Below the pieces are notes generated by a model that was given only the letters and a program-made list of their open reading frames with translations, did not search any database and was not told the origin of the DNA. This document shows, piece after piece, positions 1 through 7,587 of a DNA stretch of 64,000 bases. Source of the stretch: JANRLJ01 sp033762735 (GTDB lineage Bacteria > Chloroflexota > Anaerolineae > Aggregatilineales > Phototrophicaceae). Numbering within the stretch: the stretch's first letter is position 1; the number at the start of each line of letters is the position of its first letter. The position numbers and the translations under genes were made by a program. The stretch covers positions 21,358-85,357 of the forward strand of contig JANRLJ010000217.1 in NCBI GenBank assembly GCA_033762735.1, read 5' to 3'.

Positions 1-44
1 TGACGTTCATCGTGATTCTGTATGTACTTCCGGCGATGCCATGA
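1..44 (+). CDS. C-terminal tail of an upstream gene (partial)
   Basis: An open frame enters from the left edge and ends at a TGA at 42-44. It overlaps the ATG of the mevalonate kinase gene in an ATGA arrangement, which suggests translational coupling. The visible tail reads TFIVILYVLPAMP. That is too short to identify a family, and the frame could be chance. Mevalonate pathway genes often cluster, so another pathway gene is possible, but nothing visible proves it. Confidence 0.3.
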   Translation, partial: TFIVILYVLPAMP

Positions 45-970
45 TTAGCGCACCTGCGAAGGTCATTCTGTTCGGTGAACACGCGGTCGTCTATGGACAG
101 CCAGCCATTGCTGCCCCTGTTTCCAGCTTACGAGCACGATCTGCCATCCAGTCCAGGACAGAGGGCGAAGGCCTGCGCCTGATTGTTACCAGCAACGGCC
201 AGCAGCTCGCTGTAGAAATTGATCCAGAAGACGTAAACAGCGCTTTTTCGGCTGCCGTTCGTTTAGTCCTCAGACATCTGAAGGTATCTGTTCCCCCTTC
301 CGTCAACATCACCCTTGAATCCGATATTCCTGTCGCCAGTGGTTTGGGGAGCGGTGCGGCGATTACGACGGTGCTGGCGCAAGCGGTTGCAACCGCGGTG
401 GGGCAAAAACTGGACGCGGTCGATTTAAACCAGATTGTGTTTGAGGTGGAAAAGATTTATCACGGCACCCCAAGCGGCATTGACAACACGGTCATTGTGT
501 ACGAAAAGCCGGTGTACTACGTCAGGAATCATCCGCTTGAACTCCTGACCATTCCACAGCCCATCATCCTGATTGTGGCTGATACGGGCGTTTCAGCCTC
601 GACCAAAATTGCGGTTGGCGATGTGCGCTACCTGTATGAGCGCGAACCGGAACGGATTCAGGTCATCCTCTCATCCATTGGCGCGGTCGTGCAGCAGGCA
701 CGTACTGCCATTGAGAACGGCGATATCGAGGCGCTCGGCCCTTTGATGGTGCAGAATCATGCCATGCTCAGAACACTGACGGTTTCCTCACCAGAACTGG
801 AAGCCCTGGTCGACGCAGCAATGAACGCCGGGGCACTGGGCGCAAAGCTTTCTGGCGGTGGACGCGGCGGCAACATGATCGCGCTGGTCACGCCCGAAAC
901 AGCCGAAATTGTTCAGCAGGCATTGCGGGAAGCAGGGGCAACCCGCGCCCTGATGACAACCATAGGATAA
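41..970 (+). CDS. mvk: mevalonate kinase (GHMP kinase)
   Basis: Cytosolic kinase expected to phosphorylate (R)-mevalonate to mevalonate 5-phosphate with ATP. The 309-residue protein has the three GHMP marks: an N-terminal APAKVILFGEHAVVYG motif typical of mevalonate kinase, the ATP-binding loop VASGLGSGAA near residues 98-107, and a C-terminal GAKLSGGGRGG motif near 265-275. Length fits archaeal and bacterial mevalonate kinases. The gene overlaps the end of an upstream frame and lies 4 nt before the isopentenyl phosphate kinase gene, so both should be co-transcribed. The GEHAVVYG motif argues against phosphomevalonate kinase or the decarboxylases. Other pathway enzymes (HMG-CoA synthase and reductase) are encoded about 20 kb away at 21.6-24.0 kb. 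Confidence 0.93.
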   Translation: MISAPAKVILFGEHAVVYGQPAIAAPVSSLRARSAIQSRTEGEGLRLIVTSNGQQLAVEIDPEDVNSAFSAAVRLVLRHLKVSVPPSVNITLESDIPVASGLGSGAAITTVLAQAVATAVGQKLDAVDLNQIVFEVEKIYHGTPSGIDNTVIVYEKPVYYVRNHPLELLTIPQPIILIVADTGVSASTKIAVGDVRYLYEREPERIQVILSSIGAVVQQARTAIENGDIEALGPLMVQNHAMLRTLTVSSPELEALVDAAMNAGALGAKLSGGGRGGNMIALVTPETAEIVQQALREAGATRALMTTIG

Positions 971-974
971 GGAC

Positions 975-1763
975 ATGCTGACATTTCTGAAACTCGGCGG
1001 ATCCCTGATTACGGACAAGAAGGTCGAATCGGAATTTCGCGCTGAGGTGATGGCCCGACTGGCAAAGGAAATCAAAGCAGCACTCGATCAGCAGGCGGAT
1101 TTACAACTGCTGATCGGGCATGGAAGCGGTTCATTCGGGCATTTCGCCGCCAGGCAGCATGGAACGATAAATGGCGTTCACACCCCTGCTCAATGGCGAG
1201 GCTTTGCGGAAGTCGCGACGGTCGCGGCGGAACTCAATTATCTGGTCGCGCGGGAACTGCATCTGGCAGGCGTTCCGGTATGGCGTTTGCAGCCATCGGC
1301 ATCAGCACGGTGCAGAGATGGTGTGCTGCTCCATCTGGAATTGACACCTGTTCGTACCGCACTTGAGCATGGTATCACGCCGCTGGTCTATGGGGATGTG
1401 GCGCTGGACGAGGTACGCGGTGGCACTATCATCTCCACTGAAACAGTGTTCGATTATCTGGCGCGGCATTTACCCGTTCAGCGGATTGTGCTGTTTGGGG
1501 ATGTCGCGGGTGTTTATGACGATGGTGGCACGATTATCCCCAGAATTACCCCCAGCAGTTGGGAGTCGCTTCAATCTGCGCTCGCAGGTTCGGCAGGAGT
1601 GGACGTGACCGGTGGAATGTTTACCAAAGTGCGCGATATGCTGACGCTGGTACAGGCCGTGCCTGGGTTGCAGGTGCGCATTCTGGATGGGACGCAGCCC
1701 GACCTGCTGCTGAATACGCTGACGGGTCGGATTGAGGCAGGGACGCTGATTTCCGCAGAATAA
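975..1763 (+). CDS. ipk: isopentenyl phosphate kinase
   Basis: Amino-acid-kinase-fold enzyme expected to convert isopentenyl phosphate to isopentenyl diphosphate with ATP, the last step of the alternative (archaeal) mevalonate route. The 262-residue protein begins with FLKLGGSLIT, the phosphate-binding start of this fold, and carries LIGHGSGSFGH near residues 46-56, whose His-containing loop is characteristic of this kinase rather than of uridylate or glutamate kinases. A GGMFTKV segment near 215 fits the nucleotide site. It sits directly after mevalonate kinase. The mevalonate phosphate decarboxylase needed between them is not in this window. The same kinase is known from Roseiflexus, which supports a Chloroflexota origin. 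Confidence 0.92.
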   Translation: MLTFLKLGGSLITDKKVESEFRAEVMARLAKEIKAALDQQADLQLLIGHGSGSFGHFAARQHGTINGVHTPAQWRGFAEVATVAAELNYLVARELHLAGVPVWRLQPSASARCRDGVLLHLELTPVRTALEHGITPLVYGDVALDEVRGGTIISTETVFDYLARHLPVQRIVLFGDVAGVYDDGGTIIPRITPSSWESLQSALAGSAGVDVTGGMFTKVRDMLTLVQAVPGLQVRILDGTQPDLLLNTLTGRIEAGTLISAE

Positions 1764-1789
1764 AAAGCCCCAACGATAAGCGGGGCTTT
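1764..1789. terminator. bidirectional terminator hairpin
   Basis: An 8-bp perfect stem, AAAGCCCC at 1764-1771 and GGGGCTTT at 1782-1789, with a 10-nt loop, lies between the convergent ipk and cyclophilin genes. Read on the minus strand it is followed by a T-rich run, so it suits the cyclophilin transcript best but can serve both. Confidence 0.8.
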
Positions 1790-1809
1790 GGCCTTAAACG
1801 CAAGACAAT

Positions 1810-2595
1810 CTAACTATCCGCATTGACCGCTGATGGATCAGTAATGATAAGCACGGTGTCCAGTCGGGTGCCCGGTGCCGGGTCGGTTTGCGGATCGCGC
1901 AGACGGATGCTGTCGACCACATTCTGCCCTTCCAGCACTTCCCCAAAAATGTTGTAACTCCCGTTCAGATGCGGCGTCGGTACAGTTGTAATGAAAAACT
2001 GACTGCCGTTGGTATTCGGGCCTGCATTCGCCATCGCCAGAATACCGGGGCGGTCGAATACCAGTGAGGGGACAATTTCATTCTGGAACTGATAGCCTGG
2101 TCCGCCCGTGCCAGTTGCGGTCGGATCCCCCCCCTGCGCCATGAATTCGGCGATCACCCGGTGGAAGGTCGTATTGTTGTAATACCCATTCTGAGAAAGA
2201 AACACAAAGCTGTTGACGGTGATCGGGGTTTCGTCCTCAAACAGGTCGACGTAAACTGGCCCGACTTCGGTGCAGAAGATTGCGCGATAATCAATCGACG
2301 TTTCAAGCACCTGTTCCGGTTGGCTGTAGCGGCGGTTGGCTGGTGTTTGAACAGGTTGCAGCGCCTCGCAAATTTCACGCGGTGTACCTGCTAAATCGCC
2401 CTGTTCGACGCGCACCTCGGCGACTGTCTGACTTGCTGCGCTGGGCTGCGTCGGCGCTGAAGCGGCGGCTGAGCCTGTATCTTCAGTGTCGTTAGAAGTA
2501 TTGGAGCTGAGAAACACCAGTGCCAGTGCCGCCACCACCGCGATGACCAGCACCACTACTCCCGCGTAAAAGGCGGTATTCTGCTGATTTTTCAT
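1810..2595 (-). CDS. membrane-anchored cyclophilin-type peptidyl-prolyl isomerase
   Basis: Expected to catalyse cis-trans isomerisation of Xaa-Pro bonds outside the cytoplasmic membrane. The 261-residue form starts at MKNQQN, preceded by an AAAGGAA ribosome site; an earlier in-frame Met lacks one. Residues about 8-30 form one hydrophobic anchor, followed by a Thr/Ser/Ala-rich linker and then the cyclophilin domain. The domain carries TTFHRVIAEFMAQGGDPTATGTGGPGY, here cited only by its FHR..FM.QGGD core (Arg and Gln of the active site), and NGSQFFIT. It stands alone, convergent with the mevalonate genes. The family is clear; substrates cannot be inferred. Confidence 0.9.
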   Translation of the reverse strand: MKNQQNTAFYAGVVVLVIAVVAALALVFLSSNTSNDTEDTGSAAASAPTQPSAASQTVAEVRVEQGDLAGTPREICEALQPVQTPANRRYSQPEQVLETSIDYRAIFCTEVGPVYVDLFEDETPITVNSFVFLSQNGYYNNTTFHRVIAEFMAQGGDPTATGTGGPGYQFQNEIVPSLVFDRPGILAMANAGPNTNGSQFFITTVPTPHLNGSYNIFGEVLEGQNVVDSIRLRDPQTDPAPGTRLDTVLIITDPSAVNADS

Positions 2596-2642
2596 GCGCA
2601 ATTCCTTTCTGTTCGGTATCATCCAGCAACGAAAACCGCGCC

Positions 2643-2651
2643 AGTGTAGCA
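2643..2651 (-). promoter_or_regulatory. possible extended -10 promoter for the cyclophilin gene
   Basis: On the minus strand the string TGCTACACT fits an extended -10 (TGn plus a -10 hexamer, 4 of 6 to TATAAT), about 47 nt upstream of the chosen cyclophilin start. No good -35 is visible, as is usual for extended -10 promoters. Confidence 0.35.
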
Positions 2652-2656
2652 CAAAT

Positions 2657-3430
2657 TCAGTCGGTTTTGATGAGACGGTCGGCGACCGAAGTGCACATCC
2701 ATATCAGCAGCGAAATGGCGACACCGGGCGCAAGCCCCACCCAGGGCGCGGTGCGAAATGCCTCTCTGCCATCTGCCAGCATCACGCCCCAGTCCGGCAC
2801 CCCAGGTTCGCCCCCCAGCCCCAAAAAGCTGAGCGCGGCGCTGTTGATGATGCTGTAGCTGAAAACCAGCCCTGCGTAGCCAATCAGGTTTGAACGCGCA
2901 TTCGGCAGGTAGTAGCGCAGCACAAGGCGCGGCCATCGCAGGCCAATGGCACGGGCACTTTCGATATAAGCCTGTGTCTCTACCGCCAGAAAGGCACTGC
3001 GGGCGACCCGCGCATAATAACCTGCCTGGGCAAGTCCCGTTGCCAGCGCCAGTTGCCAGCTTCCCTGCCCAGGCACAGTCAATACAACCAGCGCCAGCAG
3101 CAGCGACGGAAACGCCAGCACCGCGTTAACCAGCACCATCAGTAGACGATCAACTGTTTTGCCCCCGGCGACCGCTATAAGACCAAACAGCAAGCCGGGC
3201 AGAACTGCAAACAGGCTTGCCAGAAACGCAACAGCAAGCGTCCGCTGCCCGCCGTGCAGGAGTCGGCTGAGAACATCGCGCCCCAGTTGATCCGTGCCCA
3301 ACAAATGTACGTGCGACGGCGGTTGGGTAATCTCATCGGTATTGGTCTGCATGGGATCGTAGGGGGCGAAAAAGGGCGCGACAATCATACACAGCCCAAA
3401 GCCCAGGAGACAGGCATAGAGGCGTTTCAT
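2657..3430 (-). CDS. oligopeptide/nickel-type ABC transporter permease (DppC-like)
   Basis: Inner-membrane subunit of a binding-protein-dependent importer of the Dpp/Opp class. The 257-residue protein has one N-terminal membrane segment, the periplasmic HLLGTDQLGRDVLSRLLHG motif typical of DppC/OppC (cited by its core GTD.LGRD), and about five further helices with the EAA-type loop around ESARAIGLRWPRLVLRYYLPN. It is the third gene of a tight minus-strand operon: binding protein, DppB-like, DppC-like, with gaps of 6 and 3 nt. It is slightly shorter than the usual 280-300 residues. No ATPase genes accompany it, so the importer probably uses ATPases encoded elsewhere. Confidence 0.9.
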   Translation of the reverse strand: MKRLYACLLGFGLCMIVAPFFAPYDPMQTNTDEITQPPSHVHLLGTDQLGRDVLSRLLHGGQRTLAVAFLASLFAVLPGLLFGLIAVAGGKTVDRLLMVLVNAVLAFPSLLLALVVLTVPGQGSWQLALATGLAQAGYYARVARSAFLAVETQAYIESARAIGLRWPRLVLRYYLPNARSNLIGYAGLVFSYSIINSAALSFLGLGGEPGVPDWGVMLADGREAFRTAPWVGLAPGVAISLLIWMCTSVADRLIKTD

Positions 3431-3433
3431 GAG

Positions 3434-4336
3434 CTATTGAACAGCAAGGCGGGGATCAAGCAGACGATACAGCCCTTCTGCCGTCAGATTGAGCAGCATA
3501 TAGACGACTGCCGACAACACGACAATACCCTGCACCACCGGATAATCGCGGTCAATTGTAGCGCGGAGCAGTAGTTGTCCAATTCCCGGACGCACGAACA
3601 GACTTTCAGTGATCACCACGCCACCCAGCAGAATTCCGGCTTGCAGTGCGATGACAGTAATGACTGGCAGGAGCGCCACCCGCAGTGTGTGCCGCCACAG
3701 CACGACATGCTCTGGCAGCCCCTTGCCCCGTGCGGTCTGAATAAAAGGCTCTTGATAGACGGATTGCACATTGGTTTGCACAACACGGGCAATCGCGCCG
3801 CCGCTGTGAAAGCCTAAGACACCAACAGGCAGAATGAGATGCAAAGCGCTGCCCGAACCCGTCGCGGGCAGCAGATTGAGCAGCACTGAAAAGATGTAGA
3901 TGGCAACTGTTCCGCTCCAGTAGATGGGAATGCTGACGGACAGATGAATCAGCAAACGCGCTGGAATTCCGGCATTACGCGGAAGCACCGCGATAAGGCC
4001 AAGCAGCATCCCCAGCAAAATCGCGACAGTCAGAGCGCTGACGGCTAACGTAAACGTCGGCCAGAACTGGCTGGCGATCAGATCGCTCACGCGCTGGCTG
4101 CTGGTCAGCGAATAGCCTAAATCACCCCGAACGAGGCCGAACAGGAAGCGGCTGTACTGGACAGGCAGCGGCGCATCGAAGCCAAGCGCGTCGCGCCGCT
4201 CCTGAATCTGCGCCTCGGTCGCGCCTCCCCGGCTAAGCTGATCGGCAATCGCATCTCCCGGCAGCAGACGAAGCGCAAAAAAGGCAAGCGTCGCCGCCAG
4301 CCAGATGGTGCCAATTCCGGAGAGTAGCAGCCTCAC
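3434..4336 (-). CDS. oligopeptide/nickel-type ABC transporter permease (DppB-like)
   Basis: Inner-membrane partner of the DppC-like permease. The 300-residue protein starts with a membrane helix followed by LLPGDAIADQL, the usual DppB/OppB pattern after helix 1. It has about six membrane segments and the cytoplasmic coupling loop QTARGKGLPEHVVLWRHTLR near residues 200-220, where GKG and the following R-H contact the ATPase in this family. It is the middle gene of the operon at 2657-5944. Substrate cannot be told from the sequence. Confidence 0.9.
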   Translation of the reverse strand: MRLLLSGIGTIWLAATLAFFALRLLPGDAIADQLSRGGATEAQIQERRDALGFDAPLPVQYSRFLFGLVRGDLGYSLTSSQRVSDLIASQFWPTFTLAVSALTVAILLGMLLGLIAVLPRNAGIPARLLIHLSVSIPIYWSGTVAIYIFSVLLNLLPATGSGSALHLILPVGVLGFHSGGAIARVVQTNVQSVYQEPFIQTARGKGLPEHVVLWRHTLRVALLPVITVIALQAGILLGGVVITESLFVRPGIGQLLLRATIDRDYPVVQGIVVLSAVVYMLLNLTAEGLYRLLDPRLAVQ

Positions 4337-4342
4337 AGGCGA

Positions 4343-5944
4343 TTATCCTGGCCGAATATAGGTAACATTGTTCAGTAAAGGGAACCAGCCGTAAGGGTCG
4401 AAGCGCAGCCCTTGAATGCCTGCATCCGTACCATTCAGATTCACGTAATCCCGAAGCGGCAGAATCAGTGCTTCATTCATGATAATGCGTTGAATTTCCG
4501 CGTAGTAACCCCGGCGGGCAGCGGTTGAGCCTTCTCGCACGGCCAGCGTCAGCAGGTTATCGAGTTCACTGTTGCTGTAGTTCATCCAGTTCCGAACCGC
4601 CCCGGTCACAAAATAATCGTTGAGAAAAGCCGGGTCGATGCCGGGCGTATCAAACGACACCATATTATACTCACCCGTGTTGACAGCGTCGCGCAGTGCA
4701 CTGAAACCAGGTACAGGCTGAATCACCGCCCGCACACCGACTTCTTCCCACTGATCCTGAATCAGCAGCGAGACTTCCGGGAGCAACCCCCAGTTCGGCA
4801 CGATCAGATCGATTTCGAGATCGCTCCCATTCGCTTCCAGAATGCCATCCTCATTGCTGTCGCTGTAGCCCAACTGCGTGAGGAGGGTGCGGGCGGTTTC
4901 GGGATTGTAGTCATACACACCCACAACGTTGCGGCTGAAGAAGGGATTGCTGGCCGAAAGCGGCCCCCATGCAGCGGGCGAGAACCCCTGATAGACCGCA
5001 TCCACAATCGCATTCCGATTGGTGGCATAAATGAGTGCCTGCCGTACCGCCAGTACATCGGTCGGCGGGCGCTGCGTATTCATCAGGAATTGCAGCGGCA
5101 TACCGGGGATTTCGGTCGTCACGAGTTGAATCTGGCTGTTGGTAGCCAGCGCACGGGCATCGGATGGCAGCAGTTCGCCCATGATCTGTGCTTCCCCGCT
5201 TTGCAGTGCCAGCGCACGAGTCGCCTCGTCAGTGAAGAAGCGGTAGACGATTTCGTCCACCAGTGCTCCATCCTGGGTTGGCGGTTGGTAGAACGATGGT
5301 CCCCAGGTGTAATCCTCATTGCGCCGCAGCACGAGACGGTCGCTTGGCAGGTATTCCACCAGACGGAATGGCCCGGTGCCGACCTGATGGAACTGATACG
5401 TGTTCGGTGTGTATTCTGCCAGCGCTGTGGGACTCGCCATACCGAGATATACCTGGCTCAACGCATCCAGCAGCGGCACATACGGTTCAGCCAGAATCAT
5501 GCGAATCGTATAGCTGTCAACGATCTGGTAGCTGAGATACGGGCCGAGCATAAACACGGCTTTTTGAGAGGCCGTGGCCGGGTTCAGAATGCGATCCAGA
5601 TTGACGGCGACCGCGTCAGCATTGAAGGCCGTCCCGTCATGAAAGGTCACGCCCTGCCGCAGCCTGAATTCATAGACCAGCCCATCTTCGGAAACTGTCC
5701 ACTCTGCGGCCAGCCCTCCCTCGAACTCGCCTGTGTCGGGATTACGGTAGACCAGCGTATCGTACACCTGCCGCAGCACGATCCCCAGTTCAGTTGACTG
5801 GTGGATATGAGGGTCAAAGCCAGAAGGAATCAGTGTCAGACCATAGGTGATGCTGTTCTGCGCGGGTGGCTCCGCCTCTGCCCGGCAGGAGGCCAACAGA
5901 AATACCAGCAGCACGAGAACAGACGAGAATATTCTCAGGGACAT
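4343..5944 (-). CDS. extracellular peptide-binding lipoprotein of ABC importer (family 5)
   Basis: Solute-binding subunit of the importer encoded with 3434-4336 and 2657-3430. The 533-residue protein has a lipoprotein signal: a hydrophobic N-terminus ending in the lipobox LLASC, with Cys at residue 19, so it should be lipid-anchored outside the membrane. The mature part follows the family 5 (DppA/OppA) pattern, including GLVYEFRLRQGVTFHDG near 90-106 and a repeated-lobe layout with FDPYG..P near the end. It is the first gene of the operon. The ligand is unknown; peptides, nickel complexes or sugars are all known in this family. Confidence 0.9.
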   Translation of the reverse strand: MSLRIFSSVLVLLVFLLASCRAEAEPPAQNSITYGLTLIPSGFDPHIHQSTELGIVLRQVYDTLVYRNPDTGEFEGGLAAEWTVSEDGLVYEFRLRQGVTFHDGTAFNADAVAVNLDRILNPATASQKAVFMLGPYLSYQIVDSYTIRMILAEPYVPLLDALSQVYLGMASPTALAEYTPNTYQFHQVGTGPFRLVEYLPSDRLVLRRNEDYTWGPSFYQPPTQDGALVDEIVYRFFTDEATRALALQSGEAQIMGELLPSDARALATNSQIQLVTTEIPGMPLQFLMNTQRPPTDVLAVRQALIYATNRNAIVDAVYQGFSPAAWGPLSASNPFFSRNVVGVYDYNPETARTLLTQLGYSDSNEDGILEANGSDLEIDLIVPNWGLLPEVSLLIQDQWEEVGVRAVIQPVPGFSALRDAVNTGEYNMVSFDTPGIDPAFLNDYFVTGAVRNWMNYSNSELDNLLTLAVREGSTAARRGYYAEIQRIIMNEALILPLRDYVNLNGTDAGIQGLRFDPYGWFPLLNNVTYIRPG

Positions 5945-6050
5945 TTAGGACTTTCCAGTCAGGAGTCAATCGGTTAGCATTCAGCCAGATGCTTAAAATT
6001 GCAGGCGCGAGTTTATCATATCTGTTCAGATCGTTGCAGGTGATTGTTTC

Positions 6051-6962
6051 ATGCAACCCACGCCCCGGCTGCTCACTCCACCTCGCGAACAAGACATTGT
6101 CTACCCCTATCGGCGTGTGTGGCGCAGCATCACCATCGAAGGTATTCTGCTGCTCCTGGTGACGGTCGCTTTCTATGTCGCAGTAAACCTTCTGGGGTTC
6201 ACCTTCCCTTCCATCATCCGTCCGTTCATCAACGCTGGTCTGGCCCTCCTGCCCCTGCTGTTTTGGCTTGTGTTTTCTTATCTGCCGGAAAGGCGTGTTG
6301 ATCAGCCGCGTGAACGGCTGCTGATGGTGCTGGTCGTGACGGCGCTGGTCGCAAACGCGGTCGGTATTCCCCTACTCGACCGCACACTCCAGATCGATAA
6401 CTGGCTGTCCCTGTCCTCACCGCTTGACCGGATTATCGGTTATGCCTTTACCGTCGGCGTTCTTCAGGAAACGCTCAAATATGTGGTTGTGCGCACATTC
6501 ACATGGCCCTATATCATACGCACACCCCTTGATGCTGTGGCCTATGGCGCTGCCAGCGCGGTTGGCTATTTGACCGTTGCTGGCCTGCATTTTAGCCTGT
6601 CTGGCGGGACAACACTCCCGTCGCCGGAGGTGGTCGCCACACGGGTTTTTAGCCTGGCGGCCCTGCATCTGAGCGCCTCAACACTGGTTGCTTATGGGCT
6701 GGCAGCATCTCGTTTTCGCACTGGGCCAGTTATTGTGCTGCCTCTGAGCCTGATTCTGGCCTGTCTGCTTACGGGTATCGCTATTCCTCTGCGCACCGGG
6801 TTGGTCAATGCCGGTTTTACACAGGGTGTGGGTGCACCGAATACCCTGCTGGGACTGGGATTGTCCATCGGCATCTATGGAGCACCGATCATTATTGCCT
6901 CGTTCCTGTTCAGCGCACAGTCGCAGCGCGAACGTGAAGCAGCGGCCAGCCGGGAGACATAA
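6051..6962 (+). CDS. PrsW-like polytopic membrane protein, probably degenerate
   Basis: A 303-residue protein with roughly eight hydrophobic segments. Residues 139-143 (QETLK) resemble the EExxK motif of PrsW glutamic intramembrane proteases. Residues 159-173 (TPLDAVAYGAASAVGY) match the second PrsW block, and His206 lies where the third motif has His. The first Glu of EExxK is Gln, and the Glu-Asn pair expected after GY/GF is Ala-Gly (177-178), so protease activity is doubtful. It starts at ATG 6051 behind GGTGA and is followed after 2 nt by a secreted protein and then a protease homologue, suggesting one envelope-related operon. The family call is by motif and is not certain. Confidence 0.55.
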   Translation: MQPTPRLLTPPREQDIVYPYRRVWRSITIEGILLLLVTVAFYVAVNLLGFTFPSIIRPFINAGLALLPLLFWLVFSYLPERRVDQPRERLLMVLVVTALVANAVGIPLLDRTLQIDNWLSLSSPLDRIIGYAFTVGVLQETLKYVVVRTFTWPYIIRTPLDAVAYGAASAVGYLTVAGLHFSLSGGTTLPSPEVVATRVFSLAALHLSASTLVAYGLAASRFRTGPVIVLPLSLILACLLTGIAIPLRTGLVNAGFTQGVGAPNTLLGLGLSIGIYGAPIIIASFLFSAQSQREREAAASRET

Positions 6963-6964
6963 CC

Positions 6965-7579
6965 ATGAGCTTTATTCAGATTGAGTCTCCTGTTGACGAG
7001 TCGGCCAATCAACAGCGTCTCAGCCATATTCTGACGCTCATACTGGCAGCGGTGTTGTTTTTGTTTGGCCTAAATACCCGCGCCAGTGCATTAAACGCCA
7101 CCACCAGCTATGCCGATAACCAGGCCGGAATTCGATTGGATTATCCCCGTGACTGGCTGCTGGAAACGGGGGTGGCTGGTCGCGATCCGTTCGTTTTTCG
7201 CGTCCAGAATATCACCCGCCCTGGCTTTAAGACTACGATTGAAATCGCGATCCAGCCTGTGGGACGCGATACCACTGAGCGCAATGTGCTGGATTCGCTG
7301 TCCATGTCGCGCTTCAACACCCTGGCCGCCTACGATGTATTTTCGATTGATGAAAGTTACGTCCTGCCGGATGGCAATCGGGGCTTTGCGATGGAATACA
7401 CCTACGTGGAAACCACGCTCGACCCTTTTCTGGAAAGTATTCCCGTCGTCGTGCGTGGGCTGGATGTGCTCATCATTACACGCGGACAGGCGCTGGTGAT
7501 GACCTTCCGTTCGGACTCCCGCACGTTTGATTCCGACCTGCCCATTTTCACACGCTTTCTGCGAAGGTTAGACTATTGA
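6965..7579 (+). CDS. secreted or membrane-anchored protein of unknown function
   Basis: A 204-residue protein with an N-terminal hydrophobic segment (about residues 24-43) ending near ASALNA, consistent with a signal peptide or single anchor. The exported part begins with a pattern seen in PsbP-like domains, including YADNQAGIRLDYPRDWLLE (a beta strand, then YP..W), followed by alternating hydrophobic residues and no evident catalytic motif. It lies 2 nt after the PrsW-like gene, and its stop overlaps the region just before the protease start, so the three are probably co-translated. I do not recognise a specific family beyond the PsbP-like resemblance. Confidence 0.75.
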   Translation: MSFIQIESPVDESANQQRLSHILTLILAAVLFLFGLNTRASALNATTSYADNQAGIRLDYPRDWLLETGVAGRDPFVFRVQNITRPGFKTTIEIAIQPVGRDTTERNVLDSLSMSRFNTLAAYDVFSIDESYVLPDGNRGFAMEYTYVETTLDPFLESIPVVVRGLDVLIITRGQALVMTFRSDSRTFDSDLPIFTRFLRRLDY

Positions 7580-7587
7580 GGGCAGCT

